Shown one piece after another: positions 33,371 through 41,951 of a stretch of DNA of 64,000 nt. A program made the position numbers and the translations under genes. The notes beneath the pieces are model-generated. The model was not told the DNA's origin. It made no database searches and worked only from the letters and a program-made list of their open reading frames with translations. The DNA lies in assembly GCF_900631955.1 (NCBI RefSeq), contig NZ_UZWD01000038.1, positions 282,759-346,758 on the forward strand. Direction: 5' to 3'. The stretch comes from Devosia equisanguinis (lineage in GTDB: Bacteria > Pseudomonadota > Alphaproteobacteria > Rhizobiales > Devosiaceae). The first letter of the stretch is position 1; each line of letters begins with the position of its first letter.

Positions 33371-34378
33371 TCAGACGTACCAGATACCGTCATGGATATG
33401 CGGATCGACATTGGCCTTGTTCTCATTGCTTTCGGAGAAGAAGGCGAGCAGGTCGGCACGGTTCGTCTGATTGGTGTTGAGCTTGTTGACCCAATAGTCA
33501 AAACCCTGCTGGTCCGAAACACGGCCGAGAGTGTTGACATAGAGCAGTTCTACGAAGCGCCCGTTGCTGACGGTGCTCTGATCGCCATAGACGCGCGCAA
33601 ATTCCGGTGAGTGAATGAAGCTATCGGAAATGGCATTGAGCCGGACGCCCTTGTCCATTTCCTTGATCCAGTAGCTCAGCCCTTCGGTGTCGGGCGTGCG
33701 GTGGAACGCTGCCTGATAGAGGCGGTAGGCCTGACCGGCATTGCCCGCGATATCGAAGGCGAGGACCCCACCATCCCCGAATTTTACGCGTTCAACTGCA
33801 GTCACATCCACAGTGACGCCTTGCACGTTGCTTGAGAACTGCCAGCCTTGCGGAATAGCCGCTTTGTAGTAGCTGGAAGCATTTCCAGGAAGATTTACTA
33901 TATCAAAGCCGTTGCCGCCATCGACGAAGGAATTGCCGCGGCCGAGCGTGATGGTGTCGTTGCCGTTGCCAGCATAAATTTCGTCGTTGCCGCCACCGCC
34001 ATAGATATAGTCGTTGCCGCTGCTTCCGATAAGCACGTCACGATACTGAGATCCGAAGATGGTGTCGTTGCCACTCAGCATGTTGGTGATGAGACCGGGC
34101 ACATCGCCGGTGCGCGCGAAGCTGGCCACGGTGGTCATCGGCAGCTGCAGCTCGCTGATCTTGAAGGTCTGGATGCTACCGGCATACTGCGTATAGGACG
34201 TCAAAGTCCCGGCATAGATATTGCCGTTGCCGTCATACCTGAAGCCGTAGCCCTCGTAGACGTCGGTGCGGCCATTGGCGGTAATCGCGATCTGCGTGCT
34301 GTTCTGCAGATAGGTCTGCCCGGTCCATTTTGGCTGGTGCAGGAAATCTGTGCCAACCGATACGACGACTTTTGCCAT
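33371..34378 (-). CDS. RTX-repeat protein with DUF4214 domain
   Basis: Probable secreted calcium-binding protein of 335 residues. After an N-terminal part of about 110 residues come three to four RTX nonapeptides (GNDTIFGSQ, SGNDYIYGGGGNDEIYAG and NGNDTITLG) forming a short calcium beta-roll. Residues ~215-325 carry DUF4214 units seen as AFHRTPDTEGLSYWI and LYVNTLGRVSDQQGFDYWV. There is no Sec signal, which fits type I secretion with a C-terminal signal, but no secretion genes are adjacent. ATG 34378 has a strong GGAGG site. DUF4214 occurs in surface and S-layer-like proteins; the specific role is unknown. Confidence 0.82.
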   Translation of the reverse strand: MAKVVVSVGTDFLHQPKWTGQTYLQNSTQIAITANGRTDVYEGYGFRYDGNGNIYAGTLTSYTQYAGSIQTFKISELQLPMTTVASFARTGDVPGLITNMLSGNDTIFGSQYRDVLIGSSGNDYIYGGGGNDEIYAGNGNDTITLGRGNSFVDGGNGFDIVNLPGNASSYYKAAIPQGWQFSSNVQGVTVDVTAVERVKFGDGGVLAFDIAGNAGQAYRLYQAAFHRTPDTEGLSYWIKEMDKGVRLNAISDSFIHSPEFARVYGDQSTVSNGRFVELLYVNTLGRVSDQQGFDYWVNKLNTNQTNRADLLAFFSESNENKANVDPHIHDGIWYV

Positions 34379-34545
34379 AAGTACCTCCAACTACAAGCCT
34401 AATATGGCCACACGAGTACGGCGCCGGTATGGCATCGCGAGCCTGAACCGGGGATGAACGTGATGAAAAAGCAAAACGTTCCGGCATCGGGAACCATTTG
34501 CCGATTGTCGCGTTTATGACGCGCATGCCCATGACATGACGCGAG

Positions 34546-34584
34546 AAAGCCTCCAGCACCTTCCCCCGGTGACGGAGGCTTTTT
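34546..34584. terminator. Bidirectional hairpin downstream of the adenylate cyclase gene
   Basis: Outer stem AAGCCTCC/GGAGGCTT with inner CACC/GGTG. The minus-strand transcript continues GGCTTTCTC after the stem, suiting the cyclase gene; the plus strand has the better U-run (TTTTTC) though no plus-strand gene precedes it. Confidence 0.68.
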
Positions 34585-34598
34585 CTATGGGGATTTGC

Positions 34599-36683
34599 CT
34601 AGGTGCGCCGCGCAAAGTCGTCGAGGCGGTGGCGACATGCGGCGTAGAAGGAGACGAGGCGGCCGTCGACCTGCAAGGCTAGGCGCAAGCAGTCGTCCAG
34701 GGCTGGCGAGCCCGCGAGGCCATTGGCGAGATCGAGCAGCATGGCTTGATGCGCGGTTTTCAAGGCGATGAAAGCGGGGCTGTCGCGCAGCTCGGAGTCT
34801 CCGACAAGCAGCAGGATGGGTTCGCGGCCACTCATGCCCTTGAGAGTCACCGCACCAGCATCGAGAAATGCCAGCTCCGGCGCCTGCTTGGCCGTTGCTT
34901 CGGTGACCAGGATTTCGTGGCCAACACTCTTGCATGCGCCCTCTATGCGGCTGGCCACATTGACCGTGTCGCCGATGCAGGAATAATCGAAGCGCTGTTC
35001 GAACCCCATATTGCCGACCAAAGCCGCGCCAGTGGCGATGCCGATACCAATGGCTATGGGCTCGCGACCGGCTTCCGCGTTCAGCGTCTCCAGTGCCGCG
35101 CGCATGGAAAGCGCCGCTCGACAGGCATGGAGCGCATGGCGATCGACATCGACCGGGGCATTCCAGAAGGCCATGACCGCGTCGCCCATGAACTTGTCGA
35201 TGGTCCCCAATTCCTTGACGATGGCAGCGCCGAGGGCGGCAAAGAGGCGATTGAGAATGGCGACGAGTTCGGACGGGGAACTGCGCTCGGCCAAAGCGGA
35301 GAAATTGCGGACGTCGGAGAACATCACCGTCAATTCACGCACATCACCGCCCAGCTTGAGCAGATTGCCGTCGGCTTCGATGCGGGAAAGCAGCGAGGGC
35401 TCGACATAGTGGGCAAAGGCCCGTCGGATGCGTCGGCGATCGGCGTCGGTGACGGCAAAACGAAAGAAGGCCATGGCGGCGTATAGAACCAGCGCGCCGA
35501 ACAGGGCGAAGCTGGGATCGATCAAGAGGCCCGGACCGGTGAAGGCCCACCAGCTGACACCCACCTGCCCCGCTGCGACCAGCAGCGACACCATCAGCCC
35601 GATGATCGGGCCGGTGACGATCACGGCCAGCACGATGGCGAGGCCGGAGAGGGCAAAGCTGACGATTTCGAGGCCGCCAACCCAGTCGGCCCGATCAAGG
35701 AAGCTGCCGCTGAGGATCTGTTCGAGCGCCTGCGCGTGGATGGAAACGCCCGGCACGGCCTCGCCAAGGGTGCTGGCGCGGATGTCGAGAAGGCCGCTGG
35801 CCGAGGTGCCGACCAGGACGATGTGACCGGAAACCAGCGGCGCCAGGGTCTGATAGTCCTGGCCCAGCACGGATTCGGCCGGCAGGTACATCTCGGCCGG
35901 GAAGCGCCGATAGTAGAGCCACATGTCGCCGCTGGGGCCGGTGGGGACTGAAAAATCGCCGACGCGGACTGACTCCACCGCCGCGCCGTCCCCCGCGCCG
36001 CCGAGCACCACCAGCGTCGTTTCCCCCATGGCGACCCGCAGGGCCTCGATGCCCAAGGCTGGAAAAACTGCACTGTCCTTGCGCCAGAGTAGCGGCAGAC
36101 GGCGGGCAATGCCGGCCTCGCCCTGGCCGAGGCTGGCAATGCCGAGTCCCGTTGCGGCATCTGCCAAAACAGCGAGCGGCTGCGCCGTACCGCCGAGTTC
36201 GGGCAGGCTCGCCAGCGTATCGCCGCCGGTCATCGCCAGGCCCCCCTTGGGCACCAGCGTCGAGGGCCGGGCGCGAACGCTCTGCGACAGGCTGAGTATG
36301 GTGGGACCGCCGGCCAGCGCCTGGGCAAAACGGGCATCGTTGTCACCGCCCTGCCCCGCCATGGCGGACAAGCGATCGGGTTCGCTGAACAGCATGTCGA
36401 AGGCGATGGCTGCCGCGCCCAACTCGGTCAGTCGTTCGGCAAGTTCGGCCATGGTGTTGCGGGGCCAGGGCCATTGACCGATGGCGGCAAGGGAGTTTTC
36501 GTCAATGTCGATGATGCGGATGGGCAGGCCTGGCGGCGCTTCGCGCGGGCGCAATTGCTGGAGGGCATCGAAGCTGGTTTCGCGCGCCATCTGCACGGGA
36601 TAGGGGTCGGCCGCGCGCAGCAGGGTGAGCGCGATGATGACGATGAGGCCGAAAACCAGCGCCGCCCAGCCCCTCTTGCCCAT
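34599..36683 (-). CDS. CHASE2-domain adenylate/guanylate cyclase
   Basis: Class III nucleotide cyclase of 694 residues with sensor and output in one chain. A first membrane helix (~5-22) leads into an extracytoplasmic CHASE2 sensor (~30-310, with IDIDENSLAAIGQWPWPR and AIAFDMLFSEPDR). Three helices (~320-415) follow, then the cyclase domain (~455-640) with metal-binding Asp in LTVMFSDVRNFSALAER and KFMGDAVMAFWNAPVD, and the base-recognition region FDYSCIGDTVNVASRIEG. A ~55-residue helical tail follows. The stop of the AraC regulator gene and its start are close (36684-36694), so the two may be co-transcribed. The signal and the cAMP/cGMP choice are not known; cAMP is likely. Confidence 0.9.
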   Translation of the reverse strand: MGKRGWAALVFGLIVIIALTLLRAADPYPVQMARETSFDALQQLRPREAPPGLPIRIIDIDENSLAAIGQWPWPRNTMAELAERLTELGAAAIAFDMLFSEPDRLSAMAGQGGDNDARFAQALAGGPTILSLSQSVRARPSTLVPKGGLAMTGGDTLASLPELGGTAQPLAVLADAATGLGIASLGQGEAGIARRLPLLWRKDSAVFPALGIEALRVAMGETTLVVLGGAGDGAAVESVRVGDFSVPTGPSGDMWLYYRRFPAEMYLPAESVLGQDYQTLAPLVSGHIVLVGTSASGLLDIRASTLGEAVPGVSIHAQALEQILSGSFLDRADWVGGLEIVSFALSGLAIVLAVIVTGPIIGLMVSLLVAAGQVGVSWWAFTGPGLLIDPSFALFGALVLYAAMAFFRFAVTDADRRRIRRAFAHYVEPSLLSRIEADGNLLKLGGDVRELTVMFSDVRNFSALAERSSPSELVAILNRLFAALGAAIVKELGTIDKFMGDAVMAFWNAPVDVDRHALHACRAALSMRAALETLNAEAGREPIAIGIGIATGAALVGNMGFEQRFDYSCIGDTVNVASRIEGACKSVGHEILVTEATAKQAPELAFLDAGAVTLKGMSGREPILLLVGDSELRDSPAFIALKTAHQAMLLDLANGLAGSPALDDCLRLALQVDGRLVSFYAACRHRLDDFARRT

Positions 36684-36694
36684 GCCCTGCCCGA

Positions 36695-37621
36695 TCAGTT
36701 CACGCGCGCATCGGCGGCCGACTGGCTTTGGCTGGACAGGCGCGGGCGGCAGCGAACCTCACGGCGAAAATCGCTCGGCGACATGCCTGCCACCTTGCGA
36801 AACGACTTGTTGAAGGCGCTGAGCGAGCCGAAGCCGCTATCCATGGCCACCTGCAACACATTGGTGTCGTCCTGCATCAGTTGTGCCTGCGCATAGCTGA
36901 GGCGCATGAGGTTGACATAGTCGTTCAGCGTCATGCCGGTGGATTTCTTGAAGACGTTCATCGCGTATTTCGGATGCACGTCGGCAGCCACGGCGATGTC
37001 GATGGAGTCGATGTCCTCGCGGAAATTCTCGGCGATATATTCGCAGATGCGCACCACGACCGGTGAGGCGTGCTGGTCGAATTCGCCATTTTCGCGCACT
37101 TCGGTGGCCTCGGGCAGCAGGGCATAGGGCTCGAAGCGGATGCGCTCGATCCGCAGCAGCATTTCGTCGACGGCCACGCTGGCTTTCATGGCGTCGCCAG
37201 AGCGCGCATAGCTGTTCCAGCGGGCAAAATTGACCGGATCCGAGGAATCGGTGGCATGGGTCAGAAGCGTCGCACCCTGCATCAACCGCGCCTGCATGGC
37301 CGAGGGCAGGCGCAGGCGGAAGAAATGCACCAGAGGCAGATGTCCGCCGGCATAGACCAGATCGTCGGAAGCATCATCCAGCCAGTGGGGCAGTCCGCCC
37401 CAGAACAGGGCGAGGTCGCCGGCCGCAAAGGTGACCTCGTGGCCACTCATCTTGTAATGGGCCCAGCCCTTGACGATGAAGTTGACCTCGACCTGCGCAT
37501 GCCAGTGCGGCGCGCGCATCACCAATGGCGCAGCATGAAACAGCCGCAGTTCGCCGGGGAGGCCCTCGACGCCGTCGATCAAAGGCTCGTAATAAGTACG
37601 ACTAATCTTACTTTCCGCCAA
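36695..37621 (-). CDS. AraC family transcriptional regulator of the sugar ABC operon
   Basis: 308-residue regulator with an N-terminal cupin-like sensing domain (PHWHAQVEVNFIVKGWAHY) and C-terminal double helix-turn-helix (~205-300: IDIAVAADVHPKYAMNVFKK, LSYAQAQLMQDDTNVLQVAM, then GFGSLSAFNKSFRKVAGMSP). It resembles MelR-type sugar activators. It is divergent from the sugar transport operon starting at 37710, with 88 bp between, so it most likely controls that operon. It precedes the cyclase gene on the minus strand. The inducer is unknown. Confidence 0.88.
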   Translation of the reverse strand: MAESKISRTYYEPLIDGVEGLPGELRLFHAAPLVMRAPHWHAQVEVNFIVKGWAHYKMSGHEVTFAAGDLALFWGGLPHWLDDASDDLVYAGGHLPLVHFFRLRLPSAMQARLMQGATLLTHATDSSDPVNFARWNSYARSGDAMKASVAVDEMLLRIERIRFEPYALLPEATEVRENGEFDQHASPVVVRICEYIAENFREDIDSIDIAVAADVHPKYAMNVFKKSTGMTLNDYVNLMRLSYAQAQLMQDDTNVLQVAMDSGFGSLSAFNKSFRKVAGMSPSDFRREVRCRPRLSSQSQSAADARVN

Positions 37622-37709
37622 ATCTGAATACCCATTGAGAGTGACGGCACCAACCTGACCGTTAGCTTAGGTAGCGCTCAGAGGAAGAGCAAACGAAAAG
37701 GGAGGAACT

Positions 37710-38987
37710 ATGATGACCCGCATCACTTCGCGGTGGACGCGCACCTTTGCCACGATCATGACCGGCGCCAGCCTGCTCAGCGTTACCGCTGCGACGGCCC
37801 AGCAGCTCACTGTCTGGTGCTGGGACCCCAACTTCAATGGGGCCACGATGGAAGAGGCGTTCTCGCGCTACAAGGCCGCCCATCCCGACGCCACCATCGA
37901 CATCCAGATCTTCGACAAGGCGGCGATGGAGCAGAAGCTGCAGGCGCAGCTGGCTTCCGGGACCACTGACGGTCTTCCCGACATCGTGCTGGTCGAAGAC
38001 TATCGCGCGCAAAAATACCTCCTGTCCTTCCCCGGCGCGTTCGAACCGCTGACCGACAAGATCGATTACTCGGCCTTCGCCCCCTATAAGGTGGAAGTCT
38101 CGACCGTCGACGGCCAGACCTATTCCATGCCCTTCGACTCCGGCGTGACGGGCCTGTTCTATCGCTCCGACGCCCTGGCCGAAGCCGGCTATACTGCGGC
38201 CGACCTCGAAAACATCACCTGGGACCAGCTGATCGAGATCGGCAAGGCCGTGAAGGAAAAGACCGGCAAGATCCTGCTGCCGATCGACCCGAACGCTTCT
38301 GACCTGTTCCGCATCATGATGCAGTCCGCCGGCACCTGGTATTTCGATGCCAGCGGCAATGTGACCATCGCCGACAACCCGGCCTTCAAGAGCACCATCG
38401 AGACCTATCAGCGACTGCTGACCGCCGGCATCACCAAGCCGGTTGCCGGCTGGACCGAATATACCGGCAGCTTCACCTCCGGCGATACGCTGGCAACGCC
38501 CACCGGCGTGTGGATGACCGCCACGATCAAGGCCAATGCCGATCAGTCCGGCATGTGGGCCGTGGCGCCGGTGCCGCGCCTAGGCGACATCGAGTCGTCG
38601 GTCAATGCCTCCAATCTCGGCGGCTCGAGCTGGTACGTGCTCGCTTCGGCGCCCGAGAAGGAAACCGCGATCGACTTCCTCGCCACCGTCTGGGGCCAGG
38701 ACGTGGACTTCTATCAGAAGATCCTGGTCAACCAGGGCGCGCTCGGCTCGCTGCTGGCCGCACGTGAAGGCGAAGCCTACAAGGCCACCGACGAATTCTT
38801 CGGCGGCGCCCCTGTGTGGCAGAACTTCTCCAACTGGCTGGCTGCGATCCCGCCGGTGAACTACGGCATCTTCACCGAAGAAGCCGACTCCGCCGTAGTC
38901 GCGCAGATTCCGGCCATCACCAGCGGCGGCAATGTCGATGAGATCATCGGCCAGATCGACGCCCAGGTTCGCCAGCAGACCCAGTAA
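37710..38987 (+). CDS. Sugar ABC transporter substrate-binding protein (CUT1)
   Basis: Periplasmic binding protein of cluster D, 425 residues. The signal peptide ends ATAAQ near residue 31 and the mature start is QLTVWCWDPNFNGATMEEAF. MPFDSGVTGLFYRSDALAEAG and the WNLAGGY-type C-terminal region (YVLASAPEKETAIDF) match the extracellular solute-binding family 1. A GGGAGG site precedes tandem ATGs. Followed by two permeases, an ATPase and a dehydrogenase-reductase fusion in the same orientation. A strong UUCG hairpin sits after its stop (38997-39020), as often for binding proteins made in excess. Substrate unknown. Confidence 0.9.
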   Translation: MMTRITSRWTRTFATIMTGASLLSVTAATAQQLTVWCWDPNFNGATMEEAFSRYKAAHPDATIDIQIFDKAAMEQKLQAQLASGTTDGLPDIVLVEDYRAQKYLLSFPGAFEPLTDKIDYSAFAPYKVEVSTVDGQTYSMPFDSGVTGLFYRSDALAEAGYTAADLENITWDQLIEIGKAVKEKTGKILLPIDPNASDLFRIMMQSAGTWYFDASGNVTIADNPAFKSTIETYQRLLTAGITKPVAGWTEYTGSFTSGDTLATPTGVWMTATIKANADQSGMWAVAPVPRLGDIESSVNASNLGGSSWYVLASAPEKETAIDFLATVWGQDVDFYQKILVNQGALGSLLAAREGEAYKATDEFFGGAPVWQNFSNWLAAIPPVNYGIFTEEADSAVVAQIPAITSGGNVDEIIGQIDAQVRQQTQ

Positions 38988-38996
38988 CACCGGCAT

Positions 38997-39020
38997 CCGG
39001 AAGCGGTTCGCCGCTTCCGG
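38997..39020 (+). other. Intercistronic UUCG hairpin after the binding-protein gene
   Basis: Perfect 10-bp stem CCGGAAGCGG/CCGCTTCCGG with TTCG loop, no U-run, in the 144-nt gap between binding protein and permease. It probably protects the upstream message from 3' decay and raises binding-protein output. Confidence 0.65.
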
Positions 39021-39131
39021 CCTCCCCGAGGCCCTCGCCGTCATGGCGGGGGTCATCGATCAGGCGGCGGGCGGCCGCAGGCTCGGAACTCGGGGGTGAC
39101 AGGGATTTGGTCGGCAAGGGAGGACCACGGC

Positions 39132-40016
39132 GTGGCGCAATCGCATCTGGCGCGCAACGAGCGGATCAATGGCTGGGCTTTCGTCATGCCCGCGCTGATC
39201 CTCATCGGCATTTTCATGATCTACCCGATCATCTGGTCGCTCTGGATGAGCTTCCAGGTCGGGCGCGGCATGCAGTTCAGTTTCGGCGGGCTGACCAATA
39301 TCATCCGGCTGACCCAAGACCCGATCTTCATCCGGGCGCTCACCAATACACTGATCTTCCTGGCTATCCAGGTGCCGGTCATGCTGATCCTGGCACTCTT
39401 GTTTGCCAGCGCGCTCAACGATCCGCGCCTATGGGGCCGCAGCTTCTTTCGCACCGCCATCTTCCTGCCCTGCGTCACCTCGCTCGTGGCCTATTCGGTG
39501 ACCTTCAAGGCGATGTTCGCCGCCGACGGCATTATCAACCAGATGCTGATGGGGCTGCACATCATCGGCTCGCCCATTCCGTGGCTGGCCGATCCATTCT
39601 GGGCCAAGGTCGTAGTCATTTCGGCCATCACCTGGCGCTGGACTGGCTACAACATGATCTTCTACCTAGCCGCCATGCAGAATATCGACCGCTCGATCTA
39701 TGAAGCGGCCAAGATCGACGGCGTGCCTGCCTGGGCGCGCTTCTGGTACATCACCGTGCCGATGCTGAAGCCGGTGATCCTGTTCACCGCCGTCATCTCG
39801 ACGATCGGCACGCTGCAGCTGTTCGACGAGCCTAACCTGCTGACCCAGGGCGGGCCTTCGGACTCCACGCTGACGCTGTCGATGTATATCTACAATCTCA
39901 GCTTCAAGTTCATGCCCAGCTTCGGCTATGCCGCCACGGTGTCCTATGTCATCGTGATCCTGGTGGCCATCCTGAGCTTCTTCCAGTTTCTCGCTGCCAG
40001 GGATCGCCGCGCATGA
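39132..40016 (+). CDS. Sugar ABC transporter permease (MalF/UgpA type)
   Basis: Inner-membrane permease of 294 residues with six transmembrane helices. The cytoplasmic EAA loop, which contacts the ATPase, reads YEAAKIDGVPAWARFWYITV. Start is the GTG at 39132, with GGAGG 8 nt upstream; a GTG at 39096 is less suited. It pairs with the next permease, whose start overlaps its stop by 4 nt. Confidence 0.9.
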   Translation: MAQSHLARNERINGWAFVMPALILIGIFMIYPIIWSLWMSFQVGRGMQFSFGGLTNIIRLTQDPIFIRALTNTLIFLAIQVPVMLILALLFASALNDPRLWGRSFFRTAIFLPCVTSLVAYSVTFKAMFAADGIINQMLMGLHIIGSPIPWLADPFWAKVVVISAITWRWTGYNMIFYLAAMQNIDRSIYEAAKIDGVPAWARFWYITVPMLKPVILFTAVISTIGTLQLFDEPNLLTQGGPSDSTLTLSMYIYNLSFKFMPSFGYAATVSYVIVILVAILSFFQFLAARDRRA

Positions 40017-40831
40017 GCAATCCCCTCGCCCTTATCGGACGTGGCGCCACCTATGTGGCGCTCAGTCTCGCGGCCTTCGTGTCGGTGTTTCCGTTCTTCT
40101 GGATGGTGGTTGGCTCGACCAATACCAATGCCGACCTCATTCGCGGCAAATCCACTTTCGGTGATGCGCTATGGCGCAATATCGAGGTGTTCTTCACCTC
40201 GGCCGACATGCCGCGCGTGTTCTTCAACTCGTTCTTCATTGCCGGGGTGGGCACGCTGCTGACCCTTCTCATCTCGTCGCTGGCCGGTTACGGCTTCGAG
40301 ATCTTCCGCACGCGGATGAAGGAGCGGGTGTTCGCAGTGCTGCTCCTGATGCTGTCGGTACCGTTTGCGGCTCTGATGATCCCGCTGTTCATCCTGATGG
40401 CCAATCTCAAGCTGATGAACACCTATCAGGCGATCATCCTGCCTTCGGTGGCGTCGATCTTCATCATTTTCTACTTCCGTCAGGCGACCAAGGCCTTTCC
40501 CCACGAATTGCGCGATGCCGCCCGCATTGACGGGCTGAAGGAATGGCAGATCTTCCTTTTCGTCTACATGCCGGTGATGCGCTCCACCTATGCGGCGGCA
40601 ACCATCATCGTGTTCATGACGCACTGGAACAATTACCTGTGGCCGCTGATCGTGCTGCAGACCAACGACATGAAGACCCTGCCCCTGGTCGTCGCCACGC
40701 TCAGTCAGGGCTACACACCTGACTTCGCCGTCGTCATGGTCGGCTCGATTTTCGCCACCCTGCCCACTCTCATCATCTTCTTCCTGCTCCAGCGCCGCTT
40801 CGTCGAAGGCATGCTGGGCGCGGTTAAATAA
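40013..40831 (+). CDS. Sugar ABC transporter permease (MalG/UgpE type)
   Basis: Second CUT1 permease, 272 residues and six helices, forming a heterodimer with the previous one. The EAA-like loop is LRDAARIDGLKEWQIFLFVY. The start overlaps the first permease gene (ATGA). The C-terminus FVEGMLGAVK is typical of MalG-type proteins. Confidence 0.9.
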   Translation: MSNPLALIGRGATYVALSLAAFVSVFPFFWMVVGSTNTNADLIRGKSTFGDALWRNIEVFFTSADMPRVFFNSFFIAGVGTLLTLLISSLAGYGFEIFRTRMKERVFAVLLLMLSVPFAALMIPLFILMANLKLMNTYQAIILPSVASIFIIFYFRQATKAFPHELRDAARIDGLKEWQIFLFVYMPVMRSTYAAATIIVFMTHWNNYLWPLIVLQTNDMKTLPLVVATLSQGYTPDFAVVMVGSIFATLPTLIIFFLLQRRFVEGMLGAVK

Positions 40832-40843
40832 GGTCTTCATCCC

Positions 40844-41923
40844 ATGAGCAGTGTTCGTCTCAACAATGTCCGCAAGTCCTTCGGGGCGGTGAACGTCATC
40901 AAGGGTGTTGATCTCGACATCGGCGACAAGGAGTTCGTGGTGTTCGTCGGGCCCTCGGGCTGCGGCAAGTCCACCCTCTTGCGCATGATCGCCGGGCTCG
41001 AAACCATCAGTGGCGGCGATCTCGAGATCGGCGGCAAGCGCATGAACGATGTCGATCCGTCGCAGCGCGGCATCGCCATGGTGTTCCAGACCTATGCGCT
41101 TTACCCGCATATGACGGTGCGCGAAAATATGGGCTTTGCCCTGCGCTTCGCCAAGGTTCCGAAGGACGAGATCGCCCGGCTGGTCGACGACGCAGCGCGC
41201 ATCCTGGCGCTGGGACCGCTGCTCGACCGCTATCCCAAGGAGCTCTCGGGTGGCCAGCGTCAGCGCGTTGCCATCGGTCGCGCCATCGTGCGCAATCCCG
41301 AAGTGTTCCTGTTCGACGAGCCGCTGTCCAATCTCGACGCCGAATTGCGCGTGCATATGCGCATTGAAATCGCCCGCCTGCACAAGGAACTGCAGACCAC
41401 CATCATCTATGTGACCCACGACCAGGTGGAGGCCATGACGCTGGCCGACAAGATCGTGGTGCTGCGCGATGGGCTGGTGGAACAGACCGGGCGGCCGCTG
41501 GACCTCTATGACGACCCGGCCAACCAGTTCGTCGCCGGTTTCATCGGCTCGCCGAAGATGAACTTCATCCCGGCAAGCGTGGTGGCAAAATCGCCTGATG
41601 GTGTCACCCTGGCGCTGCCGCAGCAGGGCAATGTGCGCCTGACCCTGCCGATCACCTCAGCTGAAATGGGCGAAGCGGTGACGCTGGGCGTGCGCCCCGA
41701 ACACTTCGCGGCCGCCGGCATGGGCGGCGTCGACATCACCGTGGATGTCGACGTGGCCGAGCATCTGGGCACAACCTCTTATGTCTATGCCCGCACCGAC
41801 GGCGATCCGCTGATCATCGAGCGCGAGGAGTCGCGTCACGAAACCAGCGCCGAGCGCATCACCGTCTCCATCGATCCCGCCAGGGCCTATCTGTTCGACA
41901 AACAGGGCCAGCGGCTCCGCTAG
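40844..41923 (+). CDS. Sugar ABC transporter ATP-binding protein (MalK/UgpC type)
   Basis: ATPase of 359 residues powering the two permeases. Walker A is [13 protein letters not shown], signature [15 protein letters not shown], Walker [16 protein letters not shown], with the H-loop in [14 protein letters not shown]. The C-terminal ~120 residues form the OB-fold (TOBE) regulatory domain. It starts 12 nt after the MalG-type gene. CUT1 ATPases of this kind can serve several permease pairs. Confidence 0.93.
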   Translation: MSSVRLNNVRKSFGAVNVIKGVDLDIGDKEFVVFVGPSGCGKSTLLRMIAGLETISGGDLEIGGKRMNDVDPSQRGIAMVFQTYALYPHMTVRENMGFALRFAKVPKDEIARLVDDAARILALGPLLDRYPKELSGGQRQRVAIGRAIVRNPEVFLFDEPLSNLDAELRVHMRIEIARLHKELQTTIIYVTHDQVEAMTLADKIVVLRDGLVEQTGRPLDLYDDPANQFVAGFIGSPKMNFIPASVVAKSPDGVTLALPQQGNVRLTLPITSAEMGEAVTLGVRPEHFAAAGMGGVDITVDVDVAEHLGTTSYVYARTDGDPLIIEREESRHETSAERITVSIDPARAYLFDKQGQRLR

Positions 41924-41951
41924 AATTTCTCATTTTCGTAGGACTATCAAA

